Assembly (NCBI RefSeq): GCF_965638725.1
Contig: NC_134950.1
Location: 29,264,932-29,328,931, forward strand
Direction of reading: 5' to 3'
Source of the DNA: Aptenodytes patagonicus
Taxonomy: Eukaryota > Chordata > Aves > Sphenisciformes > Spheniscidae
Length of the DNA: 64,000 bases
The notes under the pieces are model-generated. The model was not told the DNA's origin. It searched no databases and was given only the letters and a program-made list of their open reading frames with translations. A program made the translations under genes and the position numbers. Of the stretch, positions 1 through 13,445 are shown piece after piece; position 1 is the stretch's first letter; each line of letters begins with the position of its first letter.

Positions 1-3000
1 ATAATCTCTGATCCCTGAATTGTTTCCACTGGGGGTGTCCATATTCCTCTGTGGTCCTATTGTCAACTATGAATCCAAGACCTAGCCATACACATCCAAA
101 TATACAGTTTAGATCTCATTCTATATGTGCATGTATGTCCCATCTGCTTAGGTTTTGTCTAACTGAGATTTCTACAGTACAGAATTAAAACCATATCATG
201 TTATTGCTAGATAGTATCTTCTATTATATAATGAAATCTGGACATTTTAAGAAAATATTATTTGTCTGTTCTTATGCAGAAGTATATTCGGACAGTTTAT
301 TTATTTTTTCTCCTGTCCAGTATTACAGCAGCTTCAGTAGATTAGAGTAGTGTCAGTACTTTAGGGAAAACATTATTTAATTTTGAATTTTTGGTTGGTA
401 TACTTTAACTATACCAAGGGTCATGACACATAACCACTGTCAAATCAGGGGCACAGCTGCCAAACTGCTCCCTACACAACTGATTTGTGGAATAATATAA
501 TGCAAATAAAATCTGGAAATTTTGTTGTAAAAGTTACTTTACTAAATTGTTTTTAAATTGTGGGTTATAGGTTAAAGTAACAAGCTCTTTTCTTTACTTT
601 TCTCAAGCATAATATAGAGCAGTCCACTCTCACATCTATATTTACACATTCTGCTGTTACATAAACACCTCCAGGAACACTGGATATTGATGGATATTAT
701 TTAGAACATAGATGAGTGAATGGCTTGTTATGAATAATTTATCTAAATCCTTTTCTTATGGCATATCTGTGAGCAGATTGCAGTTCTTTCAAATTTATTC
801 AATATTCAGAATTAAAATAGCTTCTTTAAAAGTTGTTAGTTCTATGGACGGAATATGAATTGTTTCTATGGAGTATTCATGCGTTGGATGCCTTGATCAG
901 CAAAGGCACATGGTATTGTTCTTATTTCCTGATTGGATAAACATCGAAGCAGCTCTACCACAAATCCTCACACATACAAACATAAATTTAGATTTCAGGT
1001 TGTTTTCATAGATGTGACCTTGTATTCTCTGTTTGCAAACATTTTGGCCAGAAAAATTAATCTGTACTGGCTTTAATAAAAAGAAACACAAAGTAAAAAA
1101 TGTGACTGACAGGAATGCATAAAAAAAGCCAACCAGATAATCGCAGAAAATTTTTTGTATTATCTTCCTTGATCTGATTTATAACCATTAAATTGTTATT
1201 ATTTTCTTTCTTTTTCCTTTTCCATAATTTATGAAATAAGGTCTGCAAACTGTCATTTCTTATTATGACTCTTCTGTCTCCTCTGTTTATTGAAAGATCT
1301 AAACCTGTTTTTTTCTGTGCTAAATTATTACATGTCCTTTTCGTGACATTTAAAAATCAATAAAGCATAATGTTTAAAGGAAAAGTCAAAGCATGAATCT
1401 TTCATGGACAGATTAATCTATAATCTGATTGTTCTGAATATGACTATTTTACAGGCACATGCAGCTAACTGAAAGGGAACCTGTACAATCTCCTTATGCA
1501 TCCATTTCTTAGTGTGTTTCTCAAGAACAAAAATATGTATGGCCTATGCCTTGTTCACATTCTGAAAAGAATTAACTTGCTACCTACATAAAACTGCTGG
1601 GGTTCCTGGTCACCTCATTGTTCAGATTAGGGACCTGTAAGAATGCATTACAGCCCTTGTACAGCCCAACTTTCTCTAAGCAAAATGAGACTGCTGTCTG
1701 GTTTTGACATACCCATATGGCCAAGTGATCTCCCAGTTGTGTGAACTTGTAGTCTGAGACACTAATGTACAGCTAGGGAATTTTTATATCAATACATATG
1801 TAACAACATTATTACAATTATTAATACTATTACCAGTGGTAATAACAGTAATAACAATATTACACTAACATCTATAGAATGGTCAGATTTCATTTTTTAA
1901 TTCATCACAAAAATATATACCAGGAGACAGTCACTACCTATGACAAGAGGTTAGATGGAGGTTAAAGGAGACTATAAAGCTATGAAGGCATTCTTGTAAT
2001 ATCACTGGGAGTCGTGCTACTGGGGTATTAGAGCTCCTAAGCCCCCTCTCCTTCCTTTGTCCTTGCAAACTTGCAAAAGGAGAAAAGTTTGACAATAGAT
2101 AAGAAAGAAAAGGAAGGCAGAGTGACATGTCAAAGATCACAAAATAATGAAGGTCAGAGGTGTTAGTAGAAAATAATCCTTCCCATTTCTAGTCCTGTGT
2201 ACGACCTACTGGACCATAATACACTTGTAAATCTTTCCATATAAATCTCCGAGGCAGCAGGAGGAATCCTCAAGACAACTATCCAGAAGGAATTCTATTT
2301 TCGTTTGACAGTTTTTGACAGAAAGCCAATCCTACTTCAGCCTCTCTCATGAATAAATACATAGATATAATCCTTTAAATTTAAATAACATTTTCCATCT
2401 AAGGGTCTCCAAATGCTTTTCAAACACTAGACACTTACATTGCACAAGAATCTTAGTGACCCCTAAAGAAGCATCATGTGGCTGAAGAAATTTCTCATTG
2501 CTCTTCCAGCTTCCACTAAACTCAAAGTTGGGAGAGCCAATTCAAAGGTTCCTAAACCTTTTTACTAGAACTAGCCAGACCATCTGCCATCCTCTAGCAC
2601 ATGAAGTATTCTGTACTTTCAAATGGGTGAGGTGCTGATAAAGAATATTTTGATGTAATGTTAAAGTTTTATAGGAAAAGCAGAAGCTTGAAAACAGGTT
2701 ACAGTAGCCATTTGTCTGGTATATTTTTATCACTTTGTAACAGTCTTCCTGTTGACATAATATGAGAGATGCAATGTGTTGTCTGTGTTTACCCAAACTG
2801 TCTGAATTTCTGACTCCCTGTCTGTTTCCTTGGCCTACATGTTACTGTCTGATAGTTAACAATAGACCAGGCTTAGTCACTTCTGAGTATAACTCATAAA
2901 CACTTTTGGATTTTGCAACAGGTGAAAGCAGTATGTTGGTAATGTATCTATGGAAAATCCCAGATATTTGTCAAATTAACTATGGTTTTCCTTCTAACTG

Positions 3001-6000
3001 GTGAAACCCTTAAGAAAAAAAACTGGTTTTGTTGTATAAAATATCGCCTACAGAAAAATATTGGACAAAAGTTATGAATGGGCTTTACAGTTTTCTCCTG
3101 TAATGTATATTTTATACATTGCCTGCATCAAGGGAAACATAAAGGGATATTAATTTTTTATCTTTATTTTGCTTACAGTCTTGTATTCTTCAGTTCAATC
3201 AACATCTAGTTTGTGTTTTCAAAAGAACAATATCCCTTCACATGGATAAGTAAGACTTTTTGTATTTCCATTTACAGTAATGGAAGTTAATAAATTGATG
3301 ATCTTGTAAGTATTCAAATGTCAGGAGGGCAATAAATTAACAGTGTTTAAAGCCAGTAGAGATATTGTATCACTTACTGTAATATTTACCTTAGGATCTC
3401 ATTTTATTAGGCTTCAGTGGTGTCCGTGACTTGCTTATCTATTTGTAAAGTATTTGTGTATTTGAAATATATTTCAAATACTTTTAGAAAAATCTTAATT
3501 TGCCAACCAACTTTTACAATAATAATAAAGCCTAAAGCTGGTATCAAACACCACTGAAAAAACAGAGTAGCAATAAATGTTCTTATGGAATGAAATACAT
3601 AATAAAAACTTCATAGTTTAGATTTAGTTGTTCAACTAAATTAATCCAAGAATGGGAGATCTCCACCAAGCCTCCTTTCCAATTGCTTAGTTGCATTTCA
3701 CACTTCTCTGAGCCAAGGCTACTAGAATATTCTGAGGTTGGATTTTTAGAAATTAGAAACAAAATGTGTTTCATTAAGTGGAGATAGAATAGAATCAGGA
3801 ATTCAAAATTAAAATGAGCAGTTAACTGCAGATGGGACATGATCCAGCATAAATGTACATTTTATCTTTGATTTCTGTATGTTTACCACAGGAATGTCAT
3901 AAGTATGGCCAGAGCTCTTACCCCCAAATAATCCTTTTAGCTGTGAGAAGTTCTTTCCAGATTCAAGCCTGATAAATTCAGCATCTTAGTTATTCCCCAG
4001 AGGAGTAGTTAGGAGGTATTATAAGTACAGTTTTCTTAGCATCTTAATCCAGTTTCCCTCCTAACTCACATATGGGTTCCTGCAGGGATTTATAGCTTCC
4101 CAATTCATCTTTTAGAGCTTCTTCCATAGGCAATAGTAGAGTGCACAAGTCTGTCTGTCTATTTCTATGGCATAAATTAATAGGACACTAGAGGACTTCC
4201 CCTCCAATCTGGGATCTTGAATGCTTGCCTTAAAGAACAAGCATTCTTTTCATGGTAGAGTATAATAGTCTACAGATAATGGACTTTTATTATTAGCCTC
4301 TTGCACTATATATGCTTAATGATACCTCCCCACATGAAAACTCCAGAAAGGAGGAAATTAGAAAAGCAAAATTTCTTGGCCCTAGTGCTCTACTCTTTCA
4401 GGCATATAAGCAATCACTTTGACTTCCATCAATAAAAAGGTAATGCCCTCTATGCGAGAGGAAAATGAAATCCTCTGGGTCTGGATTTGTTTTCAGTAAG
4501 ATGGACAAATACCATGCACAATCCCATGGCTTTAAATGTCATGAACTACTCCAGGGACAGGGAACTTCCATGTCAGGTCTGGTGCCATAGAGATTTTTGT
4601 CCCCCTACATATTCTTTCATACAGGCAGCCCACGTTCTCCAGCCCTTTTTCCCATTTGGTTAAGATTTATCATTTCATTTCTCAATTTTAACAGCAGCTG
4701 ATCATGTAAAAATAAAGAAAGAAAATCTATGAACTGTCTGACTTGAAAAATGTCCCTCAATAGATGTTACTTAAGGGAGGAATTAAAAAGCACAACATCA
4801 AAACTTAATGTAGAAAATTCCCGCTGAGCTAAGAATTTTGTGAGTACTCACATACTCTCAGCTATGTTGAGGATGGGCCAAAGACTATCTCAATGTACCA
4901 CCAACACTGTTTAATCCTTTCTACATGGTTAAGTGAATGGCTCCTCTCCTAATTTTGAAACTCTTCCCAATGTAATTATTTTAACAAAAATGACGATTCA
5001 GCCTTTGGAATTTCTTCAGCAAATCCTTTTCTGATATTATTTATTATTGCACTTACTGCAGCATATAATCTCAGTGACAAGTGTATCCTGAAAATGTAAT
5101 TAGATACTACTACCAATTGTGTTTATGTGACTGCTTTTTCAAGATCTCTTGCAAGTAAAATGCAAGTGTCAGAAGACTCTTTTAGTAATCAGATGATGCT
5201 ACTCCTTCACAAATTTCTATTTCCACTTGTAATTAATTTCCTCAAATTTCAGCAACTGAGCTACAATTTTTCTTACCAGATGTGTGCCTTGGCCTAAATT
5301 CGATAAAATTCACACACAAGAGTTCAGCTCTACCCAAAACTGAAGTGGGGGAAAAAAATGTTTCCCCTATGTTTAGAGATCATCTGGTGACTATTTCTCA
5401 CAATATCAGAAGCACACCAAACATTGGAACACGAACCATTTTACTGGAGATGTGAAGCACATCTGTTTGCCTCCCCAGCGAAAATAAACCCACAGGGCTA
5501 CAAGCCCTTCTAAAACTCATGAGTCACACATTATCAGACAATTATTTTGAGATTCACTTAAAGGATATGCATGTGTTACGCACACTTCTGTCTGAGGCTG
5601 GGTAAGCACTTTTACCTAAGCTTCTATACAATGGGATCGTTCTGAGGGCCATCTCCATGGACATGAGTTTTCTATTCCCTTAGGCTGAAGAGAGCACTGA
5701 ACCTAGGACTAAGTGGCAACTCAGTGGCAAAGCTTGAACCTGCATTTGGGAGTCTCTGTCTTTCACCAGGGTAAGCATAGAATCGGCCTTTCATGCTCTC
5801 TAAGTCATGGATGGCTCTTTCTTGTGAACTTGGCTTCTTATCTTTATTTTTTCTTTCATCTACATAGCTAAATAAATCTGAAAGGGCTCTGTTATTGAAG
5901 GTCAAATAAAGCAGCCATATGGGTTCTTGGCTTGTATTGGAGAGCCACTGTTTCACACAAAGTCCAAAATATGGTTTTTGGGGGGACCTAGTAATTTTGG

Positions 6001-9000
6001 GGTTCAAAGCAGAAGATGAGGCAAAGGAAAATGTAATGCTTAAAAATGCATCTTCTAAGTGACTAAAACAATAGTTAAACATTTATCTGTATGAAACCAA
6101 GAAGATGAAAGGTACATAACTTGTAAAAAAATGTTTCCTACCTCTTTATGGCTTAGGGTTCCCAGGAAGCTTTTGTGGTATTAAACCATCAAAAAGACAC
6201 ATCATCCTCAGAGTGGCATATGGCTTTGTTTATACTCAAAAGAAGCTCAACCACAAGATCCAGAAAAAAGGGACTAGAATTAGCCTGGTCAAATGAAAAA
6301 TTTATCTGAAAAGTCATACATTGGCAAAGCTAATGGGAGCCTGTGAATGTCAATGTTAATGCCTAAACAGCAACTGTATACTTAACATTTGCAGAGCTAT
6401 CCTGGCCATCAAAAATTACATAAAATGGATCAAAAAAGGAATAAAGCTTCAAACTATTAAGTAACAAGTAGGTCAATATTCTTAGCCAAGAATATTCCAA
6501 AGAATATCCAAAGTTATATCCAAAGATTGCCTCTGGTATTATACAGTTTGAAAAATTTTCTTCTGTTAGAAGGCTAGGTGAGAAAAGATGTTCCTAGGGA
6601 AAGTGAGATTATTTGACTTACTTTATAATCAAATAGTTTCTAAAAGACAATGTCAGAAGATGATATTAGCAGTCTATGATGGCTGCTTGATCTGTTAGCA
6701 TTACTGTCTAACCCCATACTGTTAAGGGATTTAACAAGAACATCGTAATTTAGTGAGAAGCAGGAGGGTCAACCCCAGCAAACTCCATCAGAGAATACAT
6801 GCAATAATGATAGCATTAATTAATAGCATAGAATGGATTTGGTACTCTTTAAAAAGAAGATACTGCTCCAGAATAGATTCAAAAGTCATTGCACATGCCT
6901 GGGAAACTCATGAATATACACTGCTATTAGACATATGCCTTATATTTTTATTACTATAAATCCACACATAACCCATTTTGGAAAGCTTTATATCAAAAGC
7001 CAAGTAAAAGTGGCAACAAAAATGTATCTGAATTACTCCAATGTAAATGGATCTGAGAACACATTATTACTTTACCTGCCTAAATCATATGCTTTACTGT
7101 TTTCAGCTATCTACTTCTTGTCTTCCCTTAAACATGGAAACTGTTTCCTGTAGTAATCCAACTTTTCTGAGTTCAGTGCTAAAATTCTTATAGGCACTAG
7201 CAAATCTTTTCTGCATCCAATTAGATGATTGAGATAACAACACATTAAACAGGAGATTAATCGCAAAATATATTCTCTGCTTTATCCTTTGACATAACTG
7301 CCTCATGTTTAACAACTGACATTGGTGATTATGTGTGCTGGTAATTCAGATCTTAATGGAGCTCCCTGCCAAGCCACCCACAGCAGGAGCTGGCACAAGT
7401 TCTATGCTGTGGATGGATCAGAAATGGCATGTATATGGAATCAAGTAATTCTTGTGGTGTTAGCTCTGTGAGCTCTTGTGGCTCAGTGTTAGCCAATGGT
7501 GTGGAGAAGAAAGGACTACTTTGGTCTGCCTGACCCTCTTGTGGCAAAACTCATACCTGGCATAAATGTGTACCATACCACTGAAGCCAATTAAACTGTG
7601 CCTGTTTATGCCCTGGCTATAATTTGGCCTTTACTTTCAATCTCATTAATAGAGTAACACAGTTGAGAGCCAGTCATTCCTAACCAGATATATATTTTGC
7701 TACTGTCTTGCTAATGTAGACTTTGAATTTCTGCCAAAATGCCTATATCAAATTTAATTGAATAAATATTGGAATGAATTTGAGTTTGAATCATAAATTT
7801 ATTTCTGAAGGAGCATCTTCCCGTACCAGCTTTCCTTTGCAGGTGATCTTTTCTCACAGGTGACAGGGAGCCACTCATTCTTGAATCCTTACTGATAGGT
7901 AGAATCCATCCCCCTGGTCGGCTTCTATTTCTTTTCTCAATTCATGAAAACCTGTTGTCTCTACTGGCATACTTATTGTTGCTTTTGCAGCTATATGAAC
8001 TATACCAAGCATAACTGACCACAGATGGTATAAAGCTCACTTTAATCAATCTCTTGCTGTGTTCCTGGAATCAGAACTGGCCTGGCCCCAACTTCATAAG
8101 CTGGTTATGTCAATGCCCAGACAGTACAAAACATCAGTTGCATGGGGCACTAATCTGTTTTTTTTTGTCCAATGAGCTATAGACTGTTTTCACAATGCAG
8201 CTTTCACATGAGAAAAAGTTTGTTTGCTGTTCACTGATACTTTGCTATTTCAAGGGCCACTAATCTGTCCAGCCTGAGAGATTCCAGGGTGTTTATACTC
8301 CTCATTTCCTAGCATGTAAGCAGATGATATAGAAAGCTTAGATCTTTAAAAACCTGTTTTAAGTTCATTTTGTGGAAATCCTTTGCTTAGAGATAAATAT
8401 TAAAGCAGCAGGGATTGGCCTGATAACAACTGGATAAGACTAGCCTGGAGAGATATAAGCTGTCTCCCTTTGGCATCTAGTGAGGGACGTGCAGGGGCAG
8501 TGTCTGCCATCGTCTGGCACCCAGTGGCAGGTAAGCAACAGGCCTGACTGTTAGTCAGAGAGAGTACTGTGGATATGAGCCAGAAGAACAGCTCCCTTAG
8601 AGGTCCCTTCTGACCTGCTTATAGAGGCATGGCTGGTAACAAAAAGATGCAACTGAAATTCCACCAGTGTTTCGCAACACTGGGTTGTTGCTCACCATTC
8701 AGTTTTGAGCCCTCTGACTATTTCCTGTCTCATGACAATGGCAACAACTCTGGGTTAATAAGTAGGTTTCAAATGTGACAAACCAAGTTTTTTCTGGGCA
8801 AGAGATGGAAACTTCTGCTCATTCCATTTTAATACTGAGCTAGACTTGAACCAGGGCCTTAAAAGTAGTTACAGTGAGATCATTATTTCCAAGATTAAAA
8901 TGAGGATGTAGCACTAGGTCTGCAATGTGTGAGATGGAGAATACTTTTTTCATTTTTTAAGCAGTTGGTTGATGTTTCCCCAAGGTCTGAAAATTAAAGT

Positions 9001-9390
9001 AAATCATGGAGAAAATAGGGTAGTGAGTAGAGATGAAAACAGACAATCAAATGCAAACCTTAAACGAATGCATCATATTCTTCTGAAAGTTATCCTGTGC
9101 CTGTACAACTTACTACACAGATGATATCCCTTTCTGTAGCCATGTCCTTGGACAGACAGAATTTTCTATGTAGATAATATGATACACTGAAAGTGAAAGT
9201 AAAATTTCGTACAACTTACAAAAAAGCATTCAAACATACAAGAATGTAGAATCAGGTAAAAAATTCAATAGAAATAGTGCCATGCCTAATTTCTAAAAAA
9301 ACTCTCAATATACATTAACTGATTGCATAGTGAGGTATATTCAGTTCTTAAAATTACTATAGAATATGAGAATTCTGTATTTTTTTTTTT
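1..9390. other. AT-rich intergenic DNA, no gene seen
   Basis: No reading frame here looks coding. The longest is 136 codons on the minus strand at 5672-6082; it has no recognisable domain and lacks the composition of a real protein. No CpG-rich promoter and no tRNA or rRNA was seen. It holds a perfect 24-bp palindrome at 3458-3481 and a possible ancient SINE/LINE tail near 2395-2480. Given the MMP16 exon at the right end, this is distal 5' flanking sequence. Long-range regulatory elements could be present but cannot be recognised without alignment to other birds. Confidence 0.6.
2395..2480 (+). repeat. possible ancient SINE/L2-type tail
   Basis: The stretch reads as a 'count the bases near cut-off' type motif seen in old amniote SINE/LINE tails: a run resembling 'aagcgctttacaaac' followed by 'cacaa..atcttagtgaccc'. 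The match is from memory of the family pattern, is short and is heavily decayed. It could be chance. Confidence 0.22.
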
Positions 9391-9619
9391 ATGACTAGAT
9401 ATAAGGAAGAAATTCTTTACGCTGAGGGTGGTGAAACACTGGAACAGGTTGCCCAGAAAGGTGGTGGATGCCCCATCCCTGGAAACATTCAAGGTCAGGT
9501 TGGATGGGGCTCTGAGCAACCTGACCTAGTTGAAGATGTCCCTGCCCACGGCAGGGGGTTTGGACTAGATGACCTTTAGAGGTCCCTTCTAACCCAAAAT
9601 ATTCTATGATTCTATGATT
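9391..9619 (+). mobile_element. CR1 LINE, short 3' fragment
   Basis: This is a severely 5'-truncated CR1 copy. It holds only the last codons of ORF2 and the 3' UTR, and ends in the CR1 tail repeat (ATTCTATGATTCTATGATT). It is almost the same as the 3' end of the next copy at 10242-10781, including the 3'UTR phrase 'cccacggcagggggtttgg', so both belong to the same subfamily. A run of ten T precedes it. It is non-autonomous and not coding. Confidence 0.95.
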
Positions 9620-10241
9620 TTACTAGGTTCTTATTCAGGTCCAATCCCCATTAGTTTCAATAAGATTCTGATTTTGAAGATTCAATCATGTCAGAATAAC
9701 ACAATTTTTAACTCCTGAAAAAAGGTGTCTAAATATAATAAACCATTAGCGATATAAAAAAGTCATTTGCACACAGGTCCTACCGAACATGATGACAACA
9801 CAAAAAGATGGAAAATGCAGCTCTGTTGGAACAACATCCTCTTCATCAAAACTCTCATAAAGTCAGTTCAACGCAATTTTCTTGAATGGAAATTCTTGGG
9901 CGTAATCTTGCAAGATGCTGAGTGCTCATAACACTACTGAAATGCCACTCTTGAAATAATGGCTTTAATAATTTCTTTCTTAATTTCCCCATCTGTATGA
10001 TATGCCTGATATGTTTCAACAACTTTTGTAAGGTACTTAAGCCATCTTTGCATGGAAAGCAGTTTGAAATGCAGTCATTCATATTGCACAGTAGATCATA
10101 GAAAGTTCTTTCAGTACCTGTGTAAGGTGTAGGGTGGTTGAGGAGGGACAATGCCACCTAATTCTTCTGCTCCCAATATTAGGAGTAGTTCTAATAGTAG
10201 TTCTCTTCATATGAGAGCAGCTGTTAAATGACTGTGCATTT

Positions 10242-10781
10242 TCTGGAGTACTGCATCCAGCTCTGGAGCCCTCAGCATAAGAAAGACACGGACCTGTTGG
10301 AGCGGGTCCAGAAGAGGGTCACTAAAATGATCAGGGGGATGGAACACCTCTCCTATGAAGAAAGGCTGAGAGAGTTGGGGTTGTTCAGCCTAGGGAAGAG
10401 AAGGCTTCGGGGAGACCTTACTGCAGCCTAACATAAGGGGGCTTATAAAAAAGATGGTGGCAAACTTTTTAGCAGGGCCTGTTGCGACAGGACAAGGGGG
10501 AATGGCTTTAAACTAAAGGGGGGTAACGGTTTTAAACTGAAAGAGGGTAGAATCAGACTAGACAGAAGGAAGAAATTCTTTACGCTGAGGGTGGTGAAAC
10601 ACTGGCACAGGTTGCCCAGAGAGGTGGTGGATGCCCCATCCCTGGAAACATTCAAGGTCAGGTTGGATGGGGCTCTGAGCAACCTGACCTAGTTGAAGAT
10701 GTCCCTGCCCACGGCAGGGGGTTTGGACTAGATGACCTTTAGAGGTCCCTTCCAACCCAAACTATTCTATGATTCTCTATA
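10242..10781 (+). mobile_element. CR1 LINE, 3' fragment
   Basis: This is the C-terminal end of CR1 ORF2 plus the 3' UTR. The translation at 10228-10431 contains '[20 protein letters not shown]' and '[14 protein letters not shown]', which are typical of the region behind the RT domain. The frame then breaks: relative to the copy at 28.66-31.54 kb a few bases are missing near 10430. A diverged tandem duplication of about 23 bp lies at 10504-10550. It ends with the CR1 octamer tail near 10781. It is dead. Confidence 0.95.
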
Positions 10782-11100
10782 ATGTTTTCTAAAGATCTCT
10801 TGACTGTACTTAAAATGTTGCCTTAGAGCATCCTTAACTACTTCTTCTTTTCCCAGAGTAATGCAAAAATAATCTATTATGGGCAAAATACAGTCCTATG
10901 TATGCTACATGAACGTCACAAAATGGTTTAATCTGATGTGCATAGAAAATGTGATTGTGGTACAACATAAAGTACATTTCCACAAGACAATAGGTTTATT
11001 AGTAAAAGTAATAAATGCACCTCAACGTCAAAGTGATCCCATCATCTATAGAACATTGAAAACCTTGTGAATTTTATGTTTAATTATATCAAAGAGTTAT

Positions 11101-11270
11101 AAAATCACAGAAATGCTAGTTAGACAGACCTTTGCGGGTCATCTAATCCAACCTGTTACTTTAACATAGGAGATCATCAGTGTTTAATTAGGTCAGTAAT
11201 GACTTTGCCTAGCTGAGCCTTGACAAGCTCCAGACAAATTCTATAATCTGTTCCAGCACTGCATTACTCC
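11101..11270 (-). mobile_element. old CR1 LINE 3' tail, minus strand
   Basis: The plus strand reads like the reverse complement of a CR1 3' end: 'aaatcacagaaatg', then 'gggtcatctaatccaacct' and 'ctgttccagcactg'. It is more diverged than the neighbouring copies and has lost the tidy octamers. It sits immediately before an oppositely oriented old CR1 body, so the two form a tail-out junction. Confidence 0.65.
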
Positions 11271-11334
11271 TTACCGAATCTTTTACCTCATCTCCAACCT
11301 CAATATTCCAAGCCTCAGTCTGTGGCAGGCCAAT

Positions 11335-12645
11335 CAGCCTGCTTGGTCCCTGGGAAAGTAATGGAAGGAGTCTTTTTGGTACACATTCCTGGGCATACAA
11401 GGGAGAAGAAGGTAAGTGGAAACAGTCAGCATAGATTTACCAAAGATAAATCACGTCTGACCAACTTGATTGCCTTCTATGATAAAATAACAAGGTCTGT
11501 GAATGAGATGAGAGCAGTGAATACCATTTACCTTGATCTTAGCAAGGCTTCTGATACTGTCTTCCACAATACTCTTGAATCCAAATAAGGACATTACAGT
11601 CTGGATGGGTAAAAAGACGGTTGGAGGATAGTGGGCTCAGAGGGTAGCGGGCTCAGAGGGTAGTGGTTAATGGGTTGTGCTCTACCTGGAGGCTGGTAAA
11701 AAGTGTAGAACTGCAGGGGTCTCCTCTGGGACCTGTTCTGTTTAACACCATTATCTTGAAGAGATGACTGAGTGCAGTCTCCTCAGGTTTGCAGATCACA
11801 CTAAAATGGAGGGAACAGCTGATGCAGTTGAGAGCAGGACTGCCATCCAAGGTGTCCTGGACAGGCTGAAGGAATGAGCCAAAAGGAACCCTATGAAATT
11901 CCACAAGGACAAATGCCAACTCCTGCATCTTGGAAGAAAGGACCCCTGGAAAAAATACAGGCTGGGAAGAGCCTGGCTGGGGAGCAGCTCTGCTGAAAAG
12001 GACCTGGGGGTCTTCATAGACAGCAGGCTGAGTACAAGCCAGCAGTGTGTCCTGGCAGCAAAGAGGGCCAACTGCATCCTGGGTGAAATGAACAGGAGCA
12101 CAGCAAACAGATCAGGGGAAATTCCACTCTACTCAACACTCATGAGACCACATCTGGAATACTGCATCCAGTTTTGGGTGCCCCAGTATAAAAAAGATTC
12201 ACTGAACAAGTGAATCAAATTCAGAAGAGAGCCACCATGGTGGGGGCTGGAGCACTTGCCCTATCAGCTGGACTTGTTCACCCTGGATAAGGGAAGGCTT
12301 CGGAAAACCTAATAGCAACCTACCAGTACCAACAGGGAGGTCATCAAGAAGATGGTGTCAGGCTTTTCACAGCGGTGCATAGTGGGTGGATGAGATACAA
12401 CATGCATAAGTTGAAGCAAGAGAGGCTCAGACTGGATATAAGGATAAACTTTTATACAATGTGGGCACTCAAATGATAGAACAGGTTGGCCAGGGAGGCT
12501 GTGCAGTTTCCATCCTTGAAGGTTTTTAAGACCAGACTGCGTGAAGCCGTGAGCAACCTGGTCTGACCTCACAGTTGACTATGCTTTGAGTAGGAGGTTG
12601 GACTAGACACCTCTTGTGTTCCCTTCCATCCTGAATTATCCTATT
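11335..12645 (+). mobile_element. degenerate CR1 LINE (RT to 3' end)
   Basis: This is a decayed copy of CR1 ORF2. Fragments in different frames show RT-domain phrases: 'SQHRFTKDKSRLTNLIAFYD' and 'YLDLSKASDTVF' at 11322-11588 (the KAFDTV box altered to KASDTV). The thumb region 'QLLHLGRKDPWKKYRLG', 'EKDLGVFIDSRLS' and 'RPHLEYCIQFWVPQYKKD' follows at 11893-12213. A 3'UTR-like end lies near 12645. Stops and frameshifts separate the pieces. A short tandem duplication ('gggctcagagggtag' twice) lies at about 11630-11665. It belongs to a different, older subfamily than the flanking copies. Confidence 0.9.
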
Positions 12646-13378
12646 GCCAGTTGTTGAAACACTTGCTGAGAAGAGTTTGGCTCCATCATGTTTGTAATTA
12701 TGTTTCAAGTATTCCATTGTCCCTGACTCTTCTCTCTGACAGTCCAAAGAAGCTCCCTTAACCCCTTCATACAGGCTGTGTGCCCTGGTAGATATCCTTC
12801 AGGGTGTTTAAGAGTACCAGTTTTCTTCAGAAACAGAGACACCATTAGAGACAGTAAGCCATATTTGTTTCCCATTCAACTTGTGTCAAATCTATGTAAT
12901 TGCCTTTCACATGTTCACCTTTCTCACAGATGCTCCAGTCCTTCCCACAGTAATGCTCAAGAATAAATTTGCATATATAAGTAATCAATCACAAAACAGT
13001 GAGACAACTCAAGTGCTTTGGACATACAGATGTGCAAATTCCTCCTAGGCCCAAGCTCAAAAATGAAACCATTTGTAATGCACTATGAATACAAAGTGTC
13101 CAGAGAACCAAAAAGAGGGACATGCGAAAATTAAGACTAAAACAAGAAGCTGGAATTCTATCTCTGTTCAAATTGATGGCAACATTTCACTGTCTTCAGC
13201 GCAGCCAAGATTTCATCCACTGTTTCCAGAATAATCATTCTCAGAGATCACCCCTAAATTACACGCCTACATTTTGTGAATAATAAATTGCTCTTGATCT
13301 TGTCCACGTCTGTTTTTGCTGTCTGATAAGCATTATTGCACATCAGTGTACTAACCTTTCATGTTTTTCTGCTCACAG

Positions 13379-13445
13379 AAGGAGCAAAAATACAGTCTTC
13401 CTCGGCTGGAAAATAGTGTACAGAACATGTTCATTGCTTCACCCG
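13379..13445 (+). other. candidate orphan exon (unassigned)
   Basis: A complete set of splice signals surrounds 67 bp. There is a perfect TACTAAC branch-point sequence at 13349-13355, a pyrimidine-rich run, a CAG acceptor ending at 13378, and a donor reading CG|GTAAGA at 13446. One of the three frames is open through the exon and reads KEQKYSLPRLENSVQNMF followed by IASP; the other two contain stops. I do not recognise the peptide. At 67 bp the exon is not a multiple of three. It could belong to a long non-coding RNA, an unknown gene or a distal alternative MMP16 5' exon, or be a chance arrangement. Confidence 0.3.

Noticed and set aside
5672-6082. 136-codon minus-strand open frame
   Set aside because: No domain, no promoter, no codon or composition sign of coding. 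Chance length in noncoding DNA.
8485-8540. Possible exon ending at CAG|GTAAGC near 8529
   Set aside because: A donor-like site is present but no convincing acceptor or branch point with an open frame could be identified upstream.
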